Assembly (NCBI GenBank): GCA_029582165.1
Contig: CM055875.1
Location: forward strand, 26,553,144-26,617,143
DNA: 64,000 nucleotides
Direction of reading: 5' to 3'
DNA from: Portulaca oleracea
Taxonomy: Eukaryota; Streptophyta; Magnoliopsida; Caryophyllales; Portulacaceae
Part shown: positions 20,909 to 34,197 of the stretch, piece by piece
Numbering within the stretch: position 1 is the first letter of the stretch
Layout of the letters: each line of letters begins with the position of its first letter
Made by a program: the position numbers and the translations under genes
The notes under the pieces: model-generated
Database searches by the model: none
What the model saw: the letters and a program-made list of their open reading frames with translations, nothing else
Told to the model about the DNA's origin: nothing

Positions 20909-21958
20909 ACCTTCTTGGTTCTTATTCTTCTAACCAACCTCCACGGCTCCACTCTACCTCATCGAAGCTTCATAAGCTTTTATCGTGTCCATTTTAATCG
21001 ACATGCTTCTTCTTCCTCCCATTGATGAATTCATTTAATTCACAATCTCATATGCTAGTAATAAATGATTGGCAATAGAAATTCTTTGAACCCATTTAGG
21101 TCGAGCTTACTGTTAGCCAATAAAGAGACACAACAATCTCATTGCATATTTTTCTCCATTTAAAAGACTCAAGCTTGAGACATTGCTTAAGAAAAAGAAT
21201 TTCTTTTCTTTTTTTTTTGAGACTCTCTAACACCACCCTCATGGCTTACTCATTCAACACATTGCACAGATTATAGGGCGAGTTTTCATCACTAAAGGTC
21301 TAATACTTCCCACCCCGACCAAGTCACCAAGGTTGTTAGAATTCATCCAGTGCATACAATGTACATGATACATCTGACAACAGTCCTCCTGAGCCGGAGC
21401 CCCCAGTCAACCATGCAAACGGAAGGAATAATTCAGAAAACATTCGGCTCCTCTCAGATCAGTCATTTCAGCATATGTTGAACCAAGTCAGAGCCACACA
21501 CGCTACGCTAGTTCCTGACATACTTGCTTCATAACCCACTCTGTCTTAACATAGAGCTGTCATAATTCGCAGGAGCGTGACTAGTCAGTAGGCAACTACT
21601 GCTCGCCCTAGGGAGTACAGAGAAGGAACCACCAAAGTAAATTCTCTATAAAACTACATGTTACATTGTCCCAACATCCTCCAATCATTCAAATCAGAAT
21701 TCGAATTTCAACAATATATTTTGCCCATTTCCACAAATTGAGATTATATTTCATATGCTGTAAGCAAACGAACGAAAGCAGAAGAACCACATCCTACTGC
21801 AACCAAATGAAAGGGCTAAAAACTACAGTACACCTTAAAAGCACACTCAGATACTCCAAAGCAAGAAGCTGAAAGCTTCAAGCAAGAAATGGCACAGAAG
21901 CTCAGATTCTTTATCAAGTCACTGTCAAATAGCTTTGCCAAGCAAAATTGCATGATAA
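20909..21958. other. Intergenic region 3' of TFIIE-alpha
   Basis: No coding family or clear repeat is recognised. The last few hundred bases before 21959 are the 3' flank of the TFIIE-alpha gene. Confidence 0.4.
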
Positions 21959-24900
21959 CTACCCTTCTTCCCACTCGACATCATCATCATCTTCGTCATC
22001 TGCAGCAGCATCAGCTTCAACATTCAAGTCATTCACCTTATAGTTTTCCCCAGTAACACCTGCAATGGGAAATGAAACTCAAGTTGTCAACATGACAAGC
22101 ACTTGACTACCGAGAAAGAATCATGTTCACCACCTCAAGAGTGCAGGAGGTCATGGTGGGACAGTTCTTCCGAAAATAGTCTTATGCCCTTCTCCTTATT
22201 ATATACAATTGGCAACAAGCCAAACAATGCCCTCGAACTCGAACCATCTCTCACAAGTCATCTCAGGTTTTTTTTTTTTTTGTTTGATCGACCCTAACCG
22301 AAAGGCAACAAGAATGAACTTCACCAATCCTATGGGTCTCAACCATTCATGCAAAATCCATAGGCACAACACCTTGCATTTTGGGGTCAGAACTCAGAAC
22401 TCTAAATATCTTGGGAAGAAAGGGATTTCCTAGTAGGCTTCTCCAAACTAAAACAGGTACTACACAAAATACTCATCCAAATATTTTAGACCTGAACTCT
22501 ACCATTTTCCCGCGAGTTGCTGATTGTATACATGGTAATGGGAGTTTAAGACATTTCCAAGGGTAAGCATGGCATATAAACATATCCACATAAACATCTA
22601 CCTGAAGGGGTAGCTTCTTCCCATTCAAGATCATCTTCATCATCATGCTCACGCTTTGATTTCATGCCAACTTGTCGTTCTGAAGATGGTCCTTCATCGG
22701 AAGTTAGACCATTAGATGCCTCCTGCTGCTTTTTGGCAGCTTCTTCCTGTTGCCGCTGCCTCTCAAGGACAGCAGCATAATAAGCTTTCAGATACTCATC
22801 CTGCAGAAAGACGGACCAGGCAAAGATAAGGATTGTCAATAAGTTTCCATCATAGTCATCCTAAACTTCCCTTTGTATGGTACGAACCTGTAAAGCCTGG
22901 GCATCCTTCTCAACATTTGCCTTCTTGTCATCAGTCCCACCAGAAGTTGAACTGCCATCCATCTTCACCTCTTCTTTAACCTCACCACGCTGCTCTTTTG
23001 TGAGGTTCATGCCTTGTTTGATCATCCAAGGCGGCAGGACTTTCATAGGTGCATTCGATGCTCCAGATTTTGAATCCTCTTCTTTTGCTTGCACGCCAGA
23101 AAGTGAAACTTCAACCTGAAAATATAGAGCACTTTTTTTTATATGTATATATAAGCTATACATGTAAGCACATAAAGCAGTGATACATAATTACTTATAA
23201 TGCACTGAAAAAACAAGTTGAGACAAGTGTAACAGGAGTTTCACCATCATATCAGTTATCAACCAAGCTTCCGTTGATTCAAAAATCAGTAACTCACCTT
23301 AGTGTCACCAAGGAAGGGCATTGGTGTTCCACCTTGAACTGACCTGGTAGGATCATTAGAGTTGTCCCCAGCAGCACGAGCGGCTGCACTAGCTCTAACT
23401 TCCCAAGCCTGTAGAGTTCCGAACTCGGGGACAGCCAAATCTTTAATTCTATTGAGTTGCTCCACTAAAGGTTTCAGCTGCTCCTGTACAGATCAATTTT
23501 TGTTATACATCAAAAAGAATAGTGACCATACCGTTTACATGCACAGAAAGACACATGAGGATTCACCGAATACCTCAATGTGAACATAATTAGGCTCAAA
23601 ACATAGCAGGAAAACACAGCTAAATTTGAATCAAAACAATTGCGACTTACTCAAGCTCAATACCATATGACTAGAAACTTGAAGAAAAAAATGTTTGAAT
23701 GGAATGAAGCAAAAAGCATTCTCAAATATATAGAATGGGTCTCCTCCTTCAAGAAAGAGCAAAGAGGGGCCAGAAATAAAGTCCAACAGTTGTAATAATA
23801 AACTTATTAAAGCCGCACATTAAAAGTACAAATTCTGTGCCGATTAGGCAAAATCTAAAATGCCAAAAGCAAAAGTTGCCTCCAAGGGAACCATCACATA
23901 AAATTTCCTCTCCAGTAAAAAAATATAAGTATATCTGGATCCTGAATACAGAAGATCAAACTTATTATTCAACCCTAATTGAATAGACACACCCCAAACA
24001 AACAACCAAGAAAGTAGCAGGTAGTACTGGTTTACCTCAACAATGCCTTTGAATATGTCTGTAGTTTCACAAATAGTATCAAATAAATATTTATGGGAAA
24101 AGAAAACACATTTATTTCTACAGCAAAAAGACAATCAATATACTCTAACAAGCTAATGCTTAATTTGGAGCTAGCAAATTCACAGACCTCCATTTTCTGA
24201 AGCATCTCTTTTAGCTTCTCACGGCGACGCCTCCTAGCATTGTCATCCGCATCTCCTATGTCCTGAGCAGCTAGCTTATCACTCTCAGCCACAAGTTCCC
24301 CATTACAACTTTCACAGTGAAAATACTCGTCCTCCATAGAAACAAGCCTTGCTGCATCCAGAGCCGTGTATCTGGACATACAATATCAGGAAATCTCTAG
24401 TTTCCGTGAATGCTGAGATACATTAAATCCATATGCTACAGGAAACTGTGACCACAACCTTTTGTTACAGTTGGGACATATATATTCCTGGATTGTATTC
24501 TTGCTGTCCAATTCATCTTTGATCTTTTTCTTCATACGATGCATTCTGTATCGCACAACATCATGTATCTGCAACAAAATCCAGCTTTTAGACCTCTCCA
24601 ACAAGTTCCTTCCCCAATTTCTACATGTAAGATTGTCAATTTTCCTTATTTTAATAAAATATGATTGCAAATTTTCATTCACTAATATCATTTGGTTACT
24701 GCAGAATTCCAATCACTCCAACAGTTGCAAAGTCAAAATAGCAACATCTTTAACTTGGATTGTACTAAACCACATGTCCCATGAAACTGTTCCCCAATTT
24801 TTCTTTTCTGGAATAGTACATTGTAAACCCCCCCCCCCCCCCACCCACATCCTCTGTTAACCACCACACACACACATACACACATGGGGCCATCGCCAAA

Positions 24901-27709
24901 AACTTTTATTATGAACCTCTTCAACCCAATTTCTAGGAACAAGTCTTCCAAAGACAAAATAACACTAAATGAGTGTAAAAGGTAGCACTCCTTGTTAAGG
25001 AACAAACGACCCAAAAAGCATTCTCACTATGGAAGGAATGCATTAAACTCCTAGTTACCAAAACAAGCCATCACCCAAAACTCTCAACCAGTGGGCTGGG
25101 GCCATCGCCAAAAACATACAACCATTGGAGTCGGGCCATCATCAACACTTCACAACCAGTGGAGTAAGGGCCTGACTTAAGCAGCAAATCGCTAATGACA
25201 AAATTGTAAAGATAGTAAGATATGTTTTCCAACATATTATGTGTGCAGCACATAGCTATCAACTACTTAACAACAAAAGATACATAAAATAGGTAAGTGG
25301 AAAATTTTACTTAAATCTGCTACAATCCAAAACTGTAAAAATCACCTAATGAGTATTGATTAACACTTTGAGCCAGGAATGTGGTTGGTATGATTGAATG
25401 ATCCACTATTAAAAAGTATATATGCACCATAGAGCAAGAAACAACCTGTGCATAATCTAAGCAACAATAGGAATGGGTGTGGAGCTTGATCTTTTCTTCC
25501 CCCTCTCTTGTCAAATGCTGCGTGTCAGCAGTTGCTGCAACAGCTGCCGCATGCAACTTCACACCTTTTGCTGTCTGCAAAAAAAGTAATTACAAGAGGG
25601 AAGACAAAGGTATTGAGTTCTGATAGAGAAAACCTCATTAATCCATGCAAACATAGAAAAGATTGTGTAGTCCATGACAAATATAAATGGAACTCAAAAC
25701 TTAAGACTAAGGAATACATTTTACTTGGTACCAAAGAAATTTAGTTTATCTTAATTTGAAAAAAAAAAAAAAAAAAAAAACTAGAACTAGAAAACTTTTT
25801 TTTTTTTTTTTGGTAAGGGTCCTTTCATTTTAACATGCATGGGAAGCTGAAGCCTAGAGTACTAAAACATATGATAAAATGATAAAGTAGGGGTCTCTTC
25901 CAGGCTACGTTTAATTAGCTTGCCCGCATGAAGTCAACAACTATCTAACACAGGGTCCCCATAGAGGTGCACAGTAAGTGCATTCGTAAGTCATGTGATG
26001 AGAAATTGAGAATTGAGAAGCAGGGGGAGAACATAGAAAGAAAAGGAGTGCAAACATGGCAATAAAAAGAGAAATATTTGAGGCCAATTATAAGAAGGAA
26101 AAACATACAAAGAAAATGACCAAAGGAATCACCATAAGCTCATCAGTACAGGACAACACCATTAATTACCATACAAGGAGAGGAAATGTGACGAGACGTA
26201 CAAAGACCAATCACATAAAGGCAAGAACAAGTGATCGCCCCCTCATACCTAATACCACGCAGACACAGTTTTGCACAAGCACGTTAAAGACAAAGTAGAC
26301 CAAACATAACACGTGTTTGAAGAAATAAATAAAAGTTCCAAAAAACCCGAGTTTTGCAAAATGACTTCACAATTGTCATTTCTTGGCAGGTGGGAGCACC
26401 TCAAACTAAAGTTAAATGGTCTTTTATAAAACCCAAGTATCGCAAAATGACATTGCCTTGGGCAAGTTTTTGGTGGGTGGGCAACCAACCTCTTTCCTAT
26501 GATCACGCATGACCAGCTTTTCCTCCTCAAAGAACCGTAAGGTCCTTCGAAGTTGCTTCAAGTGAATCTTTAAATCTTTGGCCAGATCTTCCTCTCTCAC
26601 CCATTGACGTCTGGAATAGCAATAAGGGAATTGCAATCAATAATTAATTACCAAATAATGGCAAAAGAGTCTGTAGAAATCCTTGCCTTCCAACGTATGA
26701 GCACTTCTCAAAGAGATATAAAAGTAAATAAGAATATAGTCCACGCAATACTTTTTGCGGAGAGGGAGATACACAGATAATAGAGAGGCAACCGTCTTCT
26801 TTCTTTCTTTCTTTCTTTTTCCCTTTCCCTTTTTCTTTTGAAAGGGCATAAAAATGAAGGGGAATCGGGCATCATATAATCAGTTTAAACCATGATTAGA
26901 AATTTAACCTTCTCACGCCAATTAACCCCATTGGTTAACTAAAAGTTCAAAAGCATGATTAGAAAATTTTGAAACTCGAGGAAATTTGCACACGAGCAAA
27001 TCAACACCGAATTTTGGTTCAGCAACGGCAGGCATTTACCATGAATCAGTCTGTCCTAACTCCTAAATGACTGACTCCATACATATTCAAACGACTTTTT
27101 CTAACCAAATGTACCATTACAATTTACACACCATCTTCAATGGCAAAAAAGTCACCCATGTTTGGCTTATAAGGTTTCATCTATACAAAAATCTCTTTGT
27201 CATAAACACTAAGCTAGTCGTCTTGATTTCTTTCAAGCCATACTCTACGCACTACAATTTTCATCATAATTACACACTGAGTTTAGCAGCCCTGGCATTA
27301 CAGAATTCCCATCACATTGCAATGGTAAAGCCTACAGTCTAGCACAAAAATTTAACAACTCCACATATTCCTGTGCATGAAATATATCCATCCAAGTTGT
27401 TAACTCATTGTTTGGAAAAATAGTGGTAATCAAATTCAAAACTAGATTGGTATGAAAGATGGTTACCTTGTGAGAGCATCAAGAATAACGACAGCCATGC
27501 CCCGGTTATCCCCACGACTGCTCTTTGGCATGTTATCTCCCTTGGTGGAGATGTCATCGTAAAACGCCCGAGCCGTAAGCTTCACCAATCTATAGGACAA
27601 GGCAACAAAATTGAAAAGTAGAATTAAAAAACCCTAAAACCTTAGGTAAGTGGGAACTGAAGAAGAAGTAAAGAGAAATTAGTTACTTGTTGAATGGTTC
27701 AATACTCAT
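21959..27709 (-). CDS. GTF2E1: Transcription initiation factor IIE subunit alpha
   Basis: Minus-strand exons 27687-27709, 27467-27589, 26490-26610, 25446-25574, 24459-24568, 24188-24371, 23298-23483, 22888-23115, 22602-22800 and 21959-22059 keep phase and give 467 aa, the plant family length. Residues about 8-110 are the TFE/IIE-alpha winged helix: RAFYDDISTKGDN, WVREEDLAKDLKIHLKQLRR and FFEEEKLVMRDHRKE. A zinc ribbon follows with Cys163-x2-Cys166 (YICPNCNKRY) and Cys188-x2-Cys191 (FHCESCNGEL). Then come a charged helix (RRRREKLKEMLQKMEEQLK), PPWMIKQGMNLTKEQ and an acidic tail with two D/E-V/L-E-W-E-E motifs. TFIIE-alpha recruits and stimulates TFIIH at RNA polymerase II promoters. Exon 1 holds only seven full codons. 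Introns are up to 0.9 kb, and one contains a run of 15 C near 24829. Confidence 0.95.
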
Positions 27710-28110
27710 AGTTAGCTAGTGGATTAAGAAAAGAAATGATGGAGGAACATGAAAATAGCGGTTGTGTAAGAGGAGAGGCAAGGGCGATGTAAACGTTGGG
27801 GCGGCTGGTGGATCGGAGAGCGATGAGTGGAGAAAATCAGGTAATTGAGATGAGATGAGATTAGGAGACACAACACCACCAGTCGCAACCGGCGACCACC
27901 GCCCGGACCGCCGCTACCAACGACGAAGACGAGGAATCGCGTCAGATTCACAGGGAGAAGATGACAACTCGGCTTACAACCTCAATGTTAAACTCACACT
28001 CAAATGGATTTCTCAAAAAAAAAAATATTATATTTATATTTATGTGCTTTACCGGTTGACGATGTCCATAATTGAAGGAAAAAACAAAATAAAAATCATC
28101 CTGCATTGTA
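27710..28110. other. Upstream flank of TFIIE-alpha
   Basis: This promoter and 5' leader region includes a GC-richer part at 27880-27945 (CCGGCGACCACCGCC and similar). I see no separate gene. Confidence 0.45.
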
Positions 28111-28537
28111 CTCTCTTCTTCCTATATTATTTGTCACTTTAGATTTTTTTTTGAAAAAAAAATCCTAAAAGACACTACATCATTCCATTAATATAGGCGG
28201 TATAGTAATCACTCATTGTCAATGTTAACATGATAACACTCCTCTTTTCTTTCTCTCTAGAAAACCCTAGCCTCCATCTCCTTCGAGGGGTTGTCATCGA
28301 TTCTTTTGTCAATGGTAAATCCCAATTTGATTGATTTCTACCCCCAATATTAGTTTGGTTTTACGTTTTCGCAAAGAAAGTTAATCTCTTCTTTTGTAAG
28401 AGTTTTTTTGTACCGTTATTTAGGATTTTTAGTCTCTTTCTATGGCTTTTGTGCAGTTGGTGTGGTCTAATACGTTGGATGAAGATCAACTTTCAAATCT
28501 CTATAGCACGAGTTGTGAGGTTCTCCATCAATGTTAA

Positions 28538-28579
28538 AGATGCAGAGTCATCGAAGAAAGATGCAGAGTCATTGAAGAA
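28538..28579 (+). repeat. 21-bp tandem duplication
   Basis: AAAGATGCAGAGTCATCGAAG is followed directly by a copy with one substitution. It lies in an open stretch (residues KDAESSKKDAESLKK) of unknown identity. Confidence 0.7.
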
Positions 28580-29104
28580 ATCGGAGTCGAACGTCAACAA
28601 GATTAGTATTAGTTTTTTGGAAGTTGAATTTCATATATTTGTTTTAGATCTACAATTGTTCAATCATGATTTTCATTGTAAGTGTCGTATGACTTGTTAT
28701 TAATGAAATCGTTATGTTTGGTTTCAAAAAAATATATAACGGTATAATACATATCATCTTGGACTGAGGCAAGAACGACCTCATGTCTTTCCTCCAACCA
28801 AATTCTTTCAAAAAGAATCATAGGGTTGTAGGTGAGCGAGGGAAATAACAACACTTTTCTCACCTCTTCGAACATGATTCCAATAAATATAATGAAAATT
28901 ACACCTCCACTCTCTAATTTTATCAAAGATAATTGCTACGTTGTTGCTACCAGTAAAGTTGCTTCGTAACCTTCGGATATTGTTGATGCAGTTTCCTTCG
29001 ACTTTCCATTCCTTCTTCATCTCACAATCAATAAACCTTTGAGACTCATACCGCAGAAGCCTGCAGCTAGTCTAAACTTACGCCGCTGACCGACAACCAC
29101 ATGC

Positions 29105-29179
29105 TTCACGTAGTCGGAAGCAATCCGACTTCACGTATTCGGAAGCAATTTGGCTTCACGTAGACGGAAGCAATATAAC
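29105..29179 (+). repeat. 25-bp tandem repeat, three copies
   Basis: Three consecutive 25-base units begin CTTCACGTA and contain CGGAAGCAAT, with a few substitutions each. They are non-coding as far as can be seen. Confidence 0.8.
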
Positions 29180-29704
29180 TCACACGATGTGCCAATTGCC
29201 ACATGAAACGTTGGGGTTTGGTTTTTAGGGTTTTCGACAGAAAAATGGAGCACAATTGTTGTGAATTTTAAAGAGACTAACTTTATTGGAATAAAACTAA
29301 AACTAAACTCTCGATTAACAAAGAAAATAAACAAAAACGGGGTTTACCATCGACTAAAAGGATCAATGGCAATCCCTCCAACAAGATGGAGAGGGAGGAG
29401 GAGGGTAGGGTTTTTTGGGAGAAGAGGAGAGGAGGCTCGAGTTTTTAATATCTCGCAAATTCACTTTAGACATAATTTAGAAAACCTAAAAAACATCTAC
29501 TCTACATTAATTTACCTCATTGGAAATGTGAAAATGTTAAATAAAATAGGGAATAAAAAAGGGAAATGGAAGAAAAATATGTAATTTAATAAGGTTAATT
29601 TGATAAATTAGTAATTAATGTGTTATTGGAATCATAAAGTGACAAATATTATAGAAAAAAAGAAAGTTAGTTAAAATGACATGTAATATGGGAAGGAGGG
29701 AGTA

Positions 29705-30940
29705 ACATATTAAAGTAAAGGTTTTATTGAATCTCATTTTCCACCAATGATTTTTAAATTATGGAACAATTTTAATTAGTTTCTTTCAATGGTGAGTGAT
29801 TCTAAAACCGAAACCTACTATTTGACCAGAACTTGACAATGGGTAAGGATAAGGTTCTTAAAATTCAGGAACTTATCTAACAAATATGAGTAAGGTTTCT
29901 AAAATGCTACCATGAACTGGAACCTAGAACCTGTCAGATAGTTCAAGTTCCTAATACTTGGAACGAGTAACTTGGAATTGAAGAATACAAGAAATAACAA
30001 ACCTAATTTTAATATAAATAAATTAATAAAATTATTAAAATGTAAACATTTCTTTAGAAATTGGTAACAATTCTTTAATTTTCATTATCAATCCTAAAAT
30101 CGAGTGTAGTCTTGTGACCAAGATAATTGAACAGTGTGATATATTTGGTGATTAAACAAATTATACTTCGAAAATGAAAATTTTCATAATTGGCGGGTAC
30201 CATAAAACTGAAACCTGAATTGCGGGTAAAGGTAAGGTCCCTACAGATTAGGAACTTGTCATAACGGATAAAGGTAAGGTTCCTAATTTTGGCAGGGTAT
30301 CCAGAACGACTCACCCCTAATTTCTCTAAATTGTAAAACTTAGAGGCAACATTGCTATATGCTAAACTATATCGGGGAAGGATCCAAGTTGTAAATCCGT
30401 GATCATCAAACCCTCCCGAACCCCCTCTAAAAATCCGGATCAAATTCATTTCCGAGTCAGATGTGGTATCCATTATATTGTGGTGGATCTAGGACCTTGG
30501 GGGAGTGTTTGGATCCTTGTGGGCTGTGGAATATTGTTCAAATGGGACCCTAGACTTTGGGTACAGGTCGTACAACATCGGGTCCCCCAAAGGACCATTT
30601 TCGAGCCCTCTAAGGGGCTCTGGGTTTTCGGAGATAATAAGAGGCGATGGGTATTGACCCAAGACCCAATCCGGATCCTTGGCTTCAAAATAAGGCAGCG
30701 AGGGGATGTTTGAACCAAGCATGGTAAGGTCAATTTGGAACCATGGTTAACAAGGAATCGAACCTTGGTTCACAATTACTAGAAACCATGGGTTATTATT
30801 AAGAGAAACCATGGTTTACAGTTAAGAAAATCCATAGTTCAAACCCCATGCACCAATTTCAAGGAGCTTTGCCCCGCCTCCATTCGCAACCTTGGCAAAG
30901 AGAATGAACAAGGGCTCCCTCACCACTTGCTTTGGCCAAT
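29705..30940. other. Intergenic stretch without recognised gene
   Basis: Degenerate repeated words (GGTAAGGTTCCTAA-like, 29830-30290) and AACCATGGTT-type words (30735-30830) are visible. No open frame with recognisable domains is present. Confidence 0.4.
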
Positions 30941-30947
30941 GGAAGGA

Positions 30948-30958
30948 TTCGAACCTTA
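30948..30958 (-). other. tRNA B-box-like motif
   Basis: On the minus strand the bases read GGTTCGAATCC, a perfect RNA polymerase III B-box. I found no convincing A-box at the right distance and no cloverleaf, so this is at most a SINE remnant. Confidence 0.3.
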
Positions 30959-30979
30959 GACCGTGAAGAAGAAGCATGG

Positions 30980-31150
30980 AAATCATACTACACGAGCGTG
31001 CAGTTGCATTGCACGGGCGACACATTGGATCACACGATCGTGTAAGACAAACCAGAGTGAAGGGCGTGAGCATGCGGGTGACGATCAGTTGGTTCTAGCG
31101 CTATGAACCACATGTTGCACGAGCGTGTGCATGGACATGCACGATCATGC
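30980..31150. repeat. Degenerate CACGAGCGTG/CACGGGCG motif cluster
   Basis: Words such as CACGAGCGTGCAG, GCACGGGCGACAC, CACGATCGTG and CACGAGCGTGTGC recur at irregular spacing. A similar cluster lies at 46965-47180. Both are GC-richer islands in AT-rich DNA and may be parts of decayed LTR retrotransposons. Confidence 0.5.
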
Positions 31151-31159
31151 CATCGGATG

Positions 31160-32352
31160 TTCGTCGATGCTTTTGAATGTAATGACCCCTATTCTTTTCC
31201 TTGAGTTTTTTTTCCTCTTTGGCGATTACTTTTTTACCCTCTATTTATCCACACTCAAATATCCTTCCCTTAGTATTAATTAATTAGGGGTTTTTTTTGG
31301 TAATTATGTTTGCTCGGAAAACAACCCATCATTTTTCTATTCAAGCCTCCATTTAGGGGTTTATAACCAAATTATGATATTGAATGTTTATAAAATGAAT
31401 GATGGGTATTTGAAAACCCTCTCCTAAATCTCATGTCTTTATCCATGCTTTTGATCATGATGATGAATGAATGGTCCCTTTAAAGTTGATTGGTGGGTTT
31501 CCTTTATATCAACTTGGTGTGATCTTCAACTTGGGTGATCAAGTTCTTGTTAGTGGATCAATCCTTTATGCAATTGTCTTATTTCCCCTCAAATTACCGT
31601 GGTGATTCTCTTTGTATGAATAATCATATCTTGTTCATCTCTCTCCTTTATTAACAAGAAAATACCAAAATTCATAGGTTTGTTGGTAGGGTACTGTTCC
31701 ATTGATTTTTGATCATATATTTTGGGGTATTCTTGTGTTGTTCTGAGACCTTGGATGTTATAATATCATGTGGGAATCATTTGGTGGGAGCTATACATGA
31801 TTCTTAGTCCATTTTGTGATGATCTTGATAGGGTTTTGATACATTTACTACTTGGGTGTGTTTTGTTGTTTGTTGATTTGAGGATTGGATTGTCATTGAT
31901 AACGATCCACCTTTGACTGTTCACTCCATCATGGTATCAATCCTTTATCGAAGTTCATATCCAGTCCTCTTTGGGTACTATTTGTGTTAGTTATGTCGTG
32001 TTCATCATTTTGATCATTGGTTCATCATCTGACCATCCATCTACAAACTCAAGTGAATTTTACCCGCCCCGCGATTCTCTCCATATACGATCCATGCATA
32101 CCTCACCTCGGACAGTATTTCAAAGTATTGGTTTTGATTAGGGGTAAAACCAAATTTTTTTAGTTAGGCGGTATTTTTGGCAAAAAAAAAAAATCATAAA
32201 TCATAATGGTACCATGGGTAAAAAAGAAAATAAATAGTATTTTTGAACAAAAAAAAAAAGGATGGCATGAACAATTAAGAACTCATCTAATGAAGGTTTT
32301 TTTTTATAGGGAAAATAGACAAAGCAAACTGAAAAGATTCATAGTAAAATAT
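31160..32352. other. T-rich non-coding stretch
   Basis: Long T-rich, leader-like sequence without a coding family. It may be remnant LTR or retrotransposon leader, but no paired LTR was found. Confidence 0.3.
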
Positions 32353-32833
32353 CCTACAGATTGTAGATAAAGCAGAAGCAAGCAAAGATGACAGCAATTA
32401 CGACGAAAATTCAAAAAAGAATAAAAGGAATGAAGACAAACACCATAAATACATGGGAAACCCAAGAATTAGGAGAAAACCCACCGACGGCGGTAGCGTG
32501 AAAATAATTCACTATACGATAGGAGAAATACAAGGCGATCACAATCACAATGTGTGATTCAATCTGCAATAGATATTACAAATAAATCTTAAACACTCAA
32601 CTCACACTCTTCAATAGTATAAGATCACAATAGAGAGAACTCTCAAAGCACTCACCATAAGAGAGATGCATGAAAACCTCAACATCTAGGGTATTTATAG
32701 GAGGAATACTCTTGGTGCCCAAGCAACCAAAACTAAAAGATTTGAAAAGTCCAACATGCTAATTTTTCACTTGCCTAATTAATAACATGTATCAAATAAT
32801 TAATATATTTGATTTCTTGAGCCATACTTAACA
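32353..32833 (-). repeat. 3' LTR of the second copia element
   Basis: On the minus strand the LTR starts TGTTAAGTATGGCTC, directly after the purine-rich GATGGAGATTG tract. It has a CCTATAAATACCC TATA box at about 32690-32703. The low-coordinate border is set only by a candidate TG/CA end and is uncertain by tens of bases. Confidence 0.5.
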
Positions 32834-34197
32834 ATCTCCATCTTGGATCAAGAAATCAAGTACCTCGACCGCCGCCGCTAACACGCCCCTCCACATGGCG
32901 TGGCCCGGCTCTCAAGTGCGATGAACGCCCACTAAGTCTAAGGAACGCTCAAACTTAGGGATAGGTATTGGCTTGGTTAACATGTCTGCGGGATTCTTAG
33001 AAGTATATATAGACTTTCTTAATCAGAATCTTCCCTGCAGCAAATGTAGCTTTGATGGAGTGATACTTGACATTTATATGCCTAGTCGTCATTCTTGGTA
33101 AGATGAATATCACTTTGACTATCTAAATACACCACAGCTACACCATGTGGCACACCAAGCTCCATGACCGAACCCCTCAACTAAGTAGATTCCTTCACAT
33201 CCTCAGTAGCATCAATATACTCAACCTCAGTAGTAGAAAAGATTGATATAGACTGAAGCGATGCTTTCAAGGACATTGCACCTTCACACATAGTGAACAA
33301 ATGTCCAGAAATTGAGAGTCTCTTATCCAGATATCCACCACAATCAGCATCCATAAATCTTACAACATCAGACGTTGCATCACTACCCCTAGCATACAAG
33401 ATGTCTTTCTCAAGGGTGCCCTTCACATCACGAATGATCCACGTCACTCCTTCCCAATGCTCCTTCCTTGAATTTTGCCTGTATCTACTCACCAAACTAA
33501 CTGCATGTGACATGTCAGGTCTAGTGCACAACAAATTACCAATTGCACTAGCATAGGGACACATTAGACATCTTCCTAATCTACAATTCAGTTTTAGGAC
33601 AGCACTCACTAAACAACTTGAAATGCGCAGCTAAGGGGTAAAAACAAGTTTACAGCTTCCCATGTTCAACATGTCTAACACCTTTTTCAAATACCTCTTC
33701 TAGGCAGGAACAATGTTCTCGCCTTTCTACCTCTCTATATCTCCATCCCTAAATTCTTTTTTTTCTCCTCCAAGACCTTTCATCTCAAACTCCTAGCTGA
33801 GTTACGACTTCAACTTCTTCATCAAAGACATGTCCCCGGATGCTATCAACATACAAGAGTAAGTATAAAAAAGACTCGTTCTCAAATTTCCTGAAGTACA
33901 CACATTTGTCACATTAGCTCCTTATGTACCCCTATCCAATCATAAAGGTGTCAAACCTTTTGTATCATTGCCTGGGTGCCTTCTTAAGCCCATACAAGGA
34001 CTTTTTCAATCTGCATACTTGTCCCTCCTTACCAGGGACAACAAATCCCTCTGGTTGCCTCATGTAGATCTCTTCCTCCAACTCACCATGAAGGAATGTT
34101 GTCTTCACATTAAGTTGCTCTAGCTCCTAATCAAATGAAGCAACAAAGGCAAGCAAGGTTCGAATTGACGTATGCCTCATAATAGGAGAAACTAACT
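32834..34197 (-). pseudogene. Ty1/copia pol remnant (RT, RNase H, 3' end)
   Basis: From 34197 down on the minus strand the frame begins inside RT (FSPIMRHTSIRTLLAF) and continues with [40 protein letters not shown] and [10 protein letters not shown] stop replaces the invariant Trp after PRQ. The catalytic Y-V-D-D box near 33850 is damaged by a small deletion and frameshift. RNase H follows at 33181-33609 and the pol end YTSKNPADMLTKPIP at about 32950-33000. Then come a stop and the polypurine tract. Everything 5' of RT is missing. Confidence 0.85.
33181..33609 (-). pseudogene. copia RNase H region (longest open part)
   Basis: The frame shows PYASAIGNLLCTRPDMSHAVSLVSRY, KEHWEGVTWIIRDVKGT, a DADCGGYLDKRLSISGHLF segment with an RNase H Asp, and STTEVEYIDATE with the conserved Glu. 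This is the standard copia RT/RNase H C-terminal region. A stop follows at E-S-T, where the next residue is normally within the -W-L- segment. Confidence 0.85.

Larger units (their letters stand above)
28111..29702. mobile_element. 1.6-kb segment bounded by Stowaway-like inverted ends
   Basis: The left end TA|CTCTCTTCTTCCTATATTA and the right end, read in complement, TA|CTCCCTCCTTCCCATATTA are inverted copies over about 33 bases. They are flanked by TA dinucleotides, as for Tc1/mariner-type Stowaway MITEs. A further inverted match (AAAGTGACAAATATTATAG at 29636-29654) lies just inside the right end. Stowaways are normally below 0.5 kb, so this may be one large element or two separate MITE ends. 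The interior has a leader-like AAAACCCTAGCCTCC (28260), short exon-like stretches and no transposase. Confidence 0.45.

Noticed and set aside
22462..25744. Several plus-strand frames across the TFIIE-alpha locus
   Set aside because: They are short, cross exon-intron borders of the minus-strand gene and show no domain.
30940..31000. A tRNA gene on the minus strand
   Set aside because: A perfect B-box is present, but no A-box at the right spacing and no cloverleaf could be drawn.
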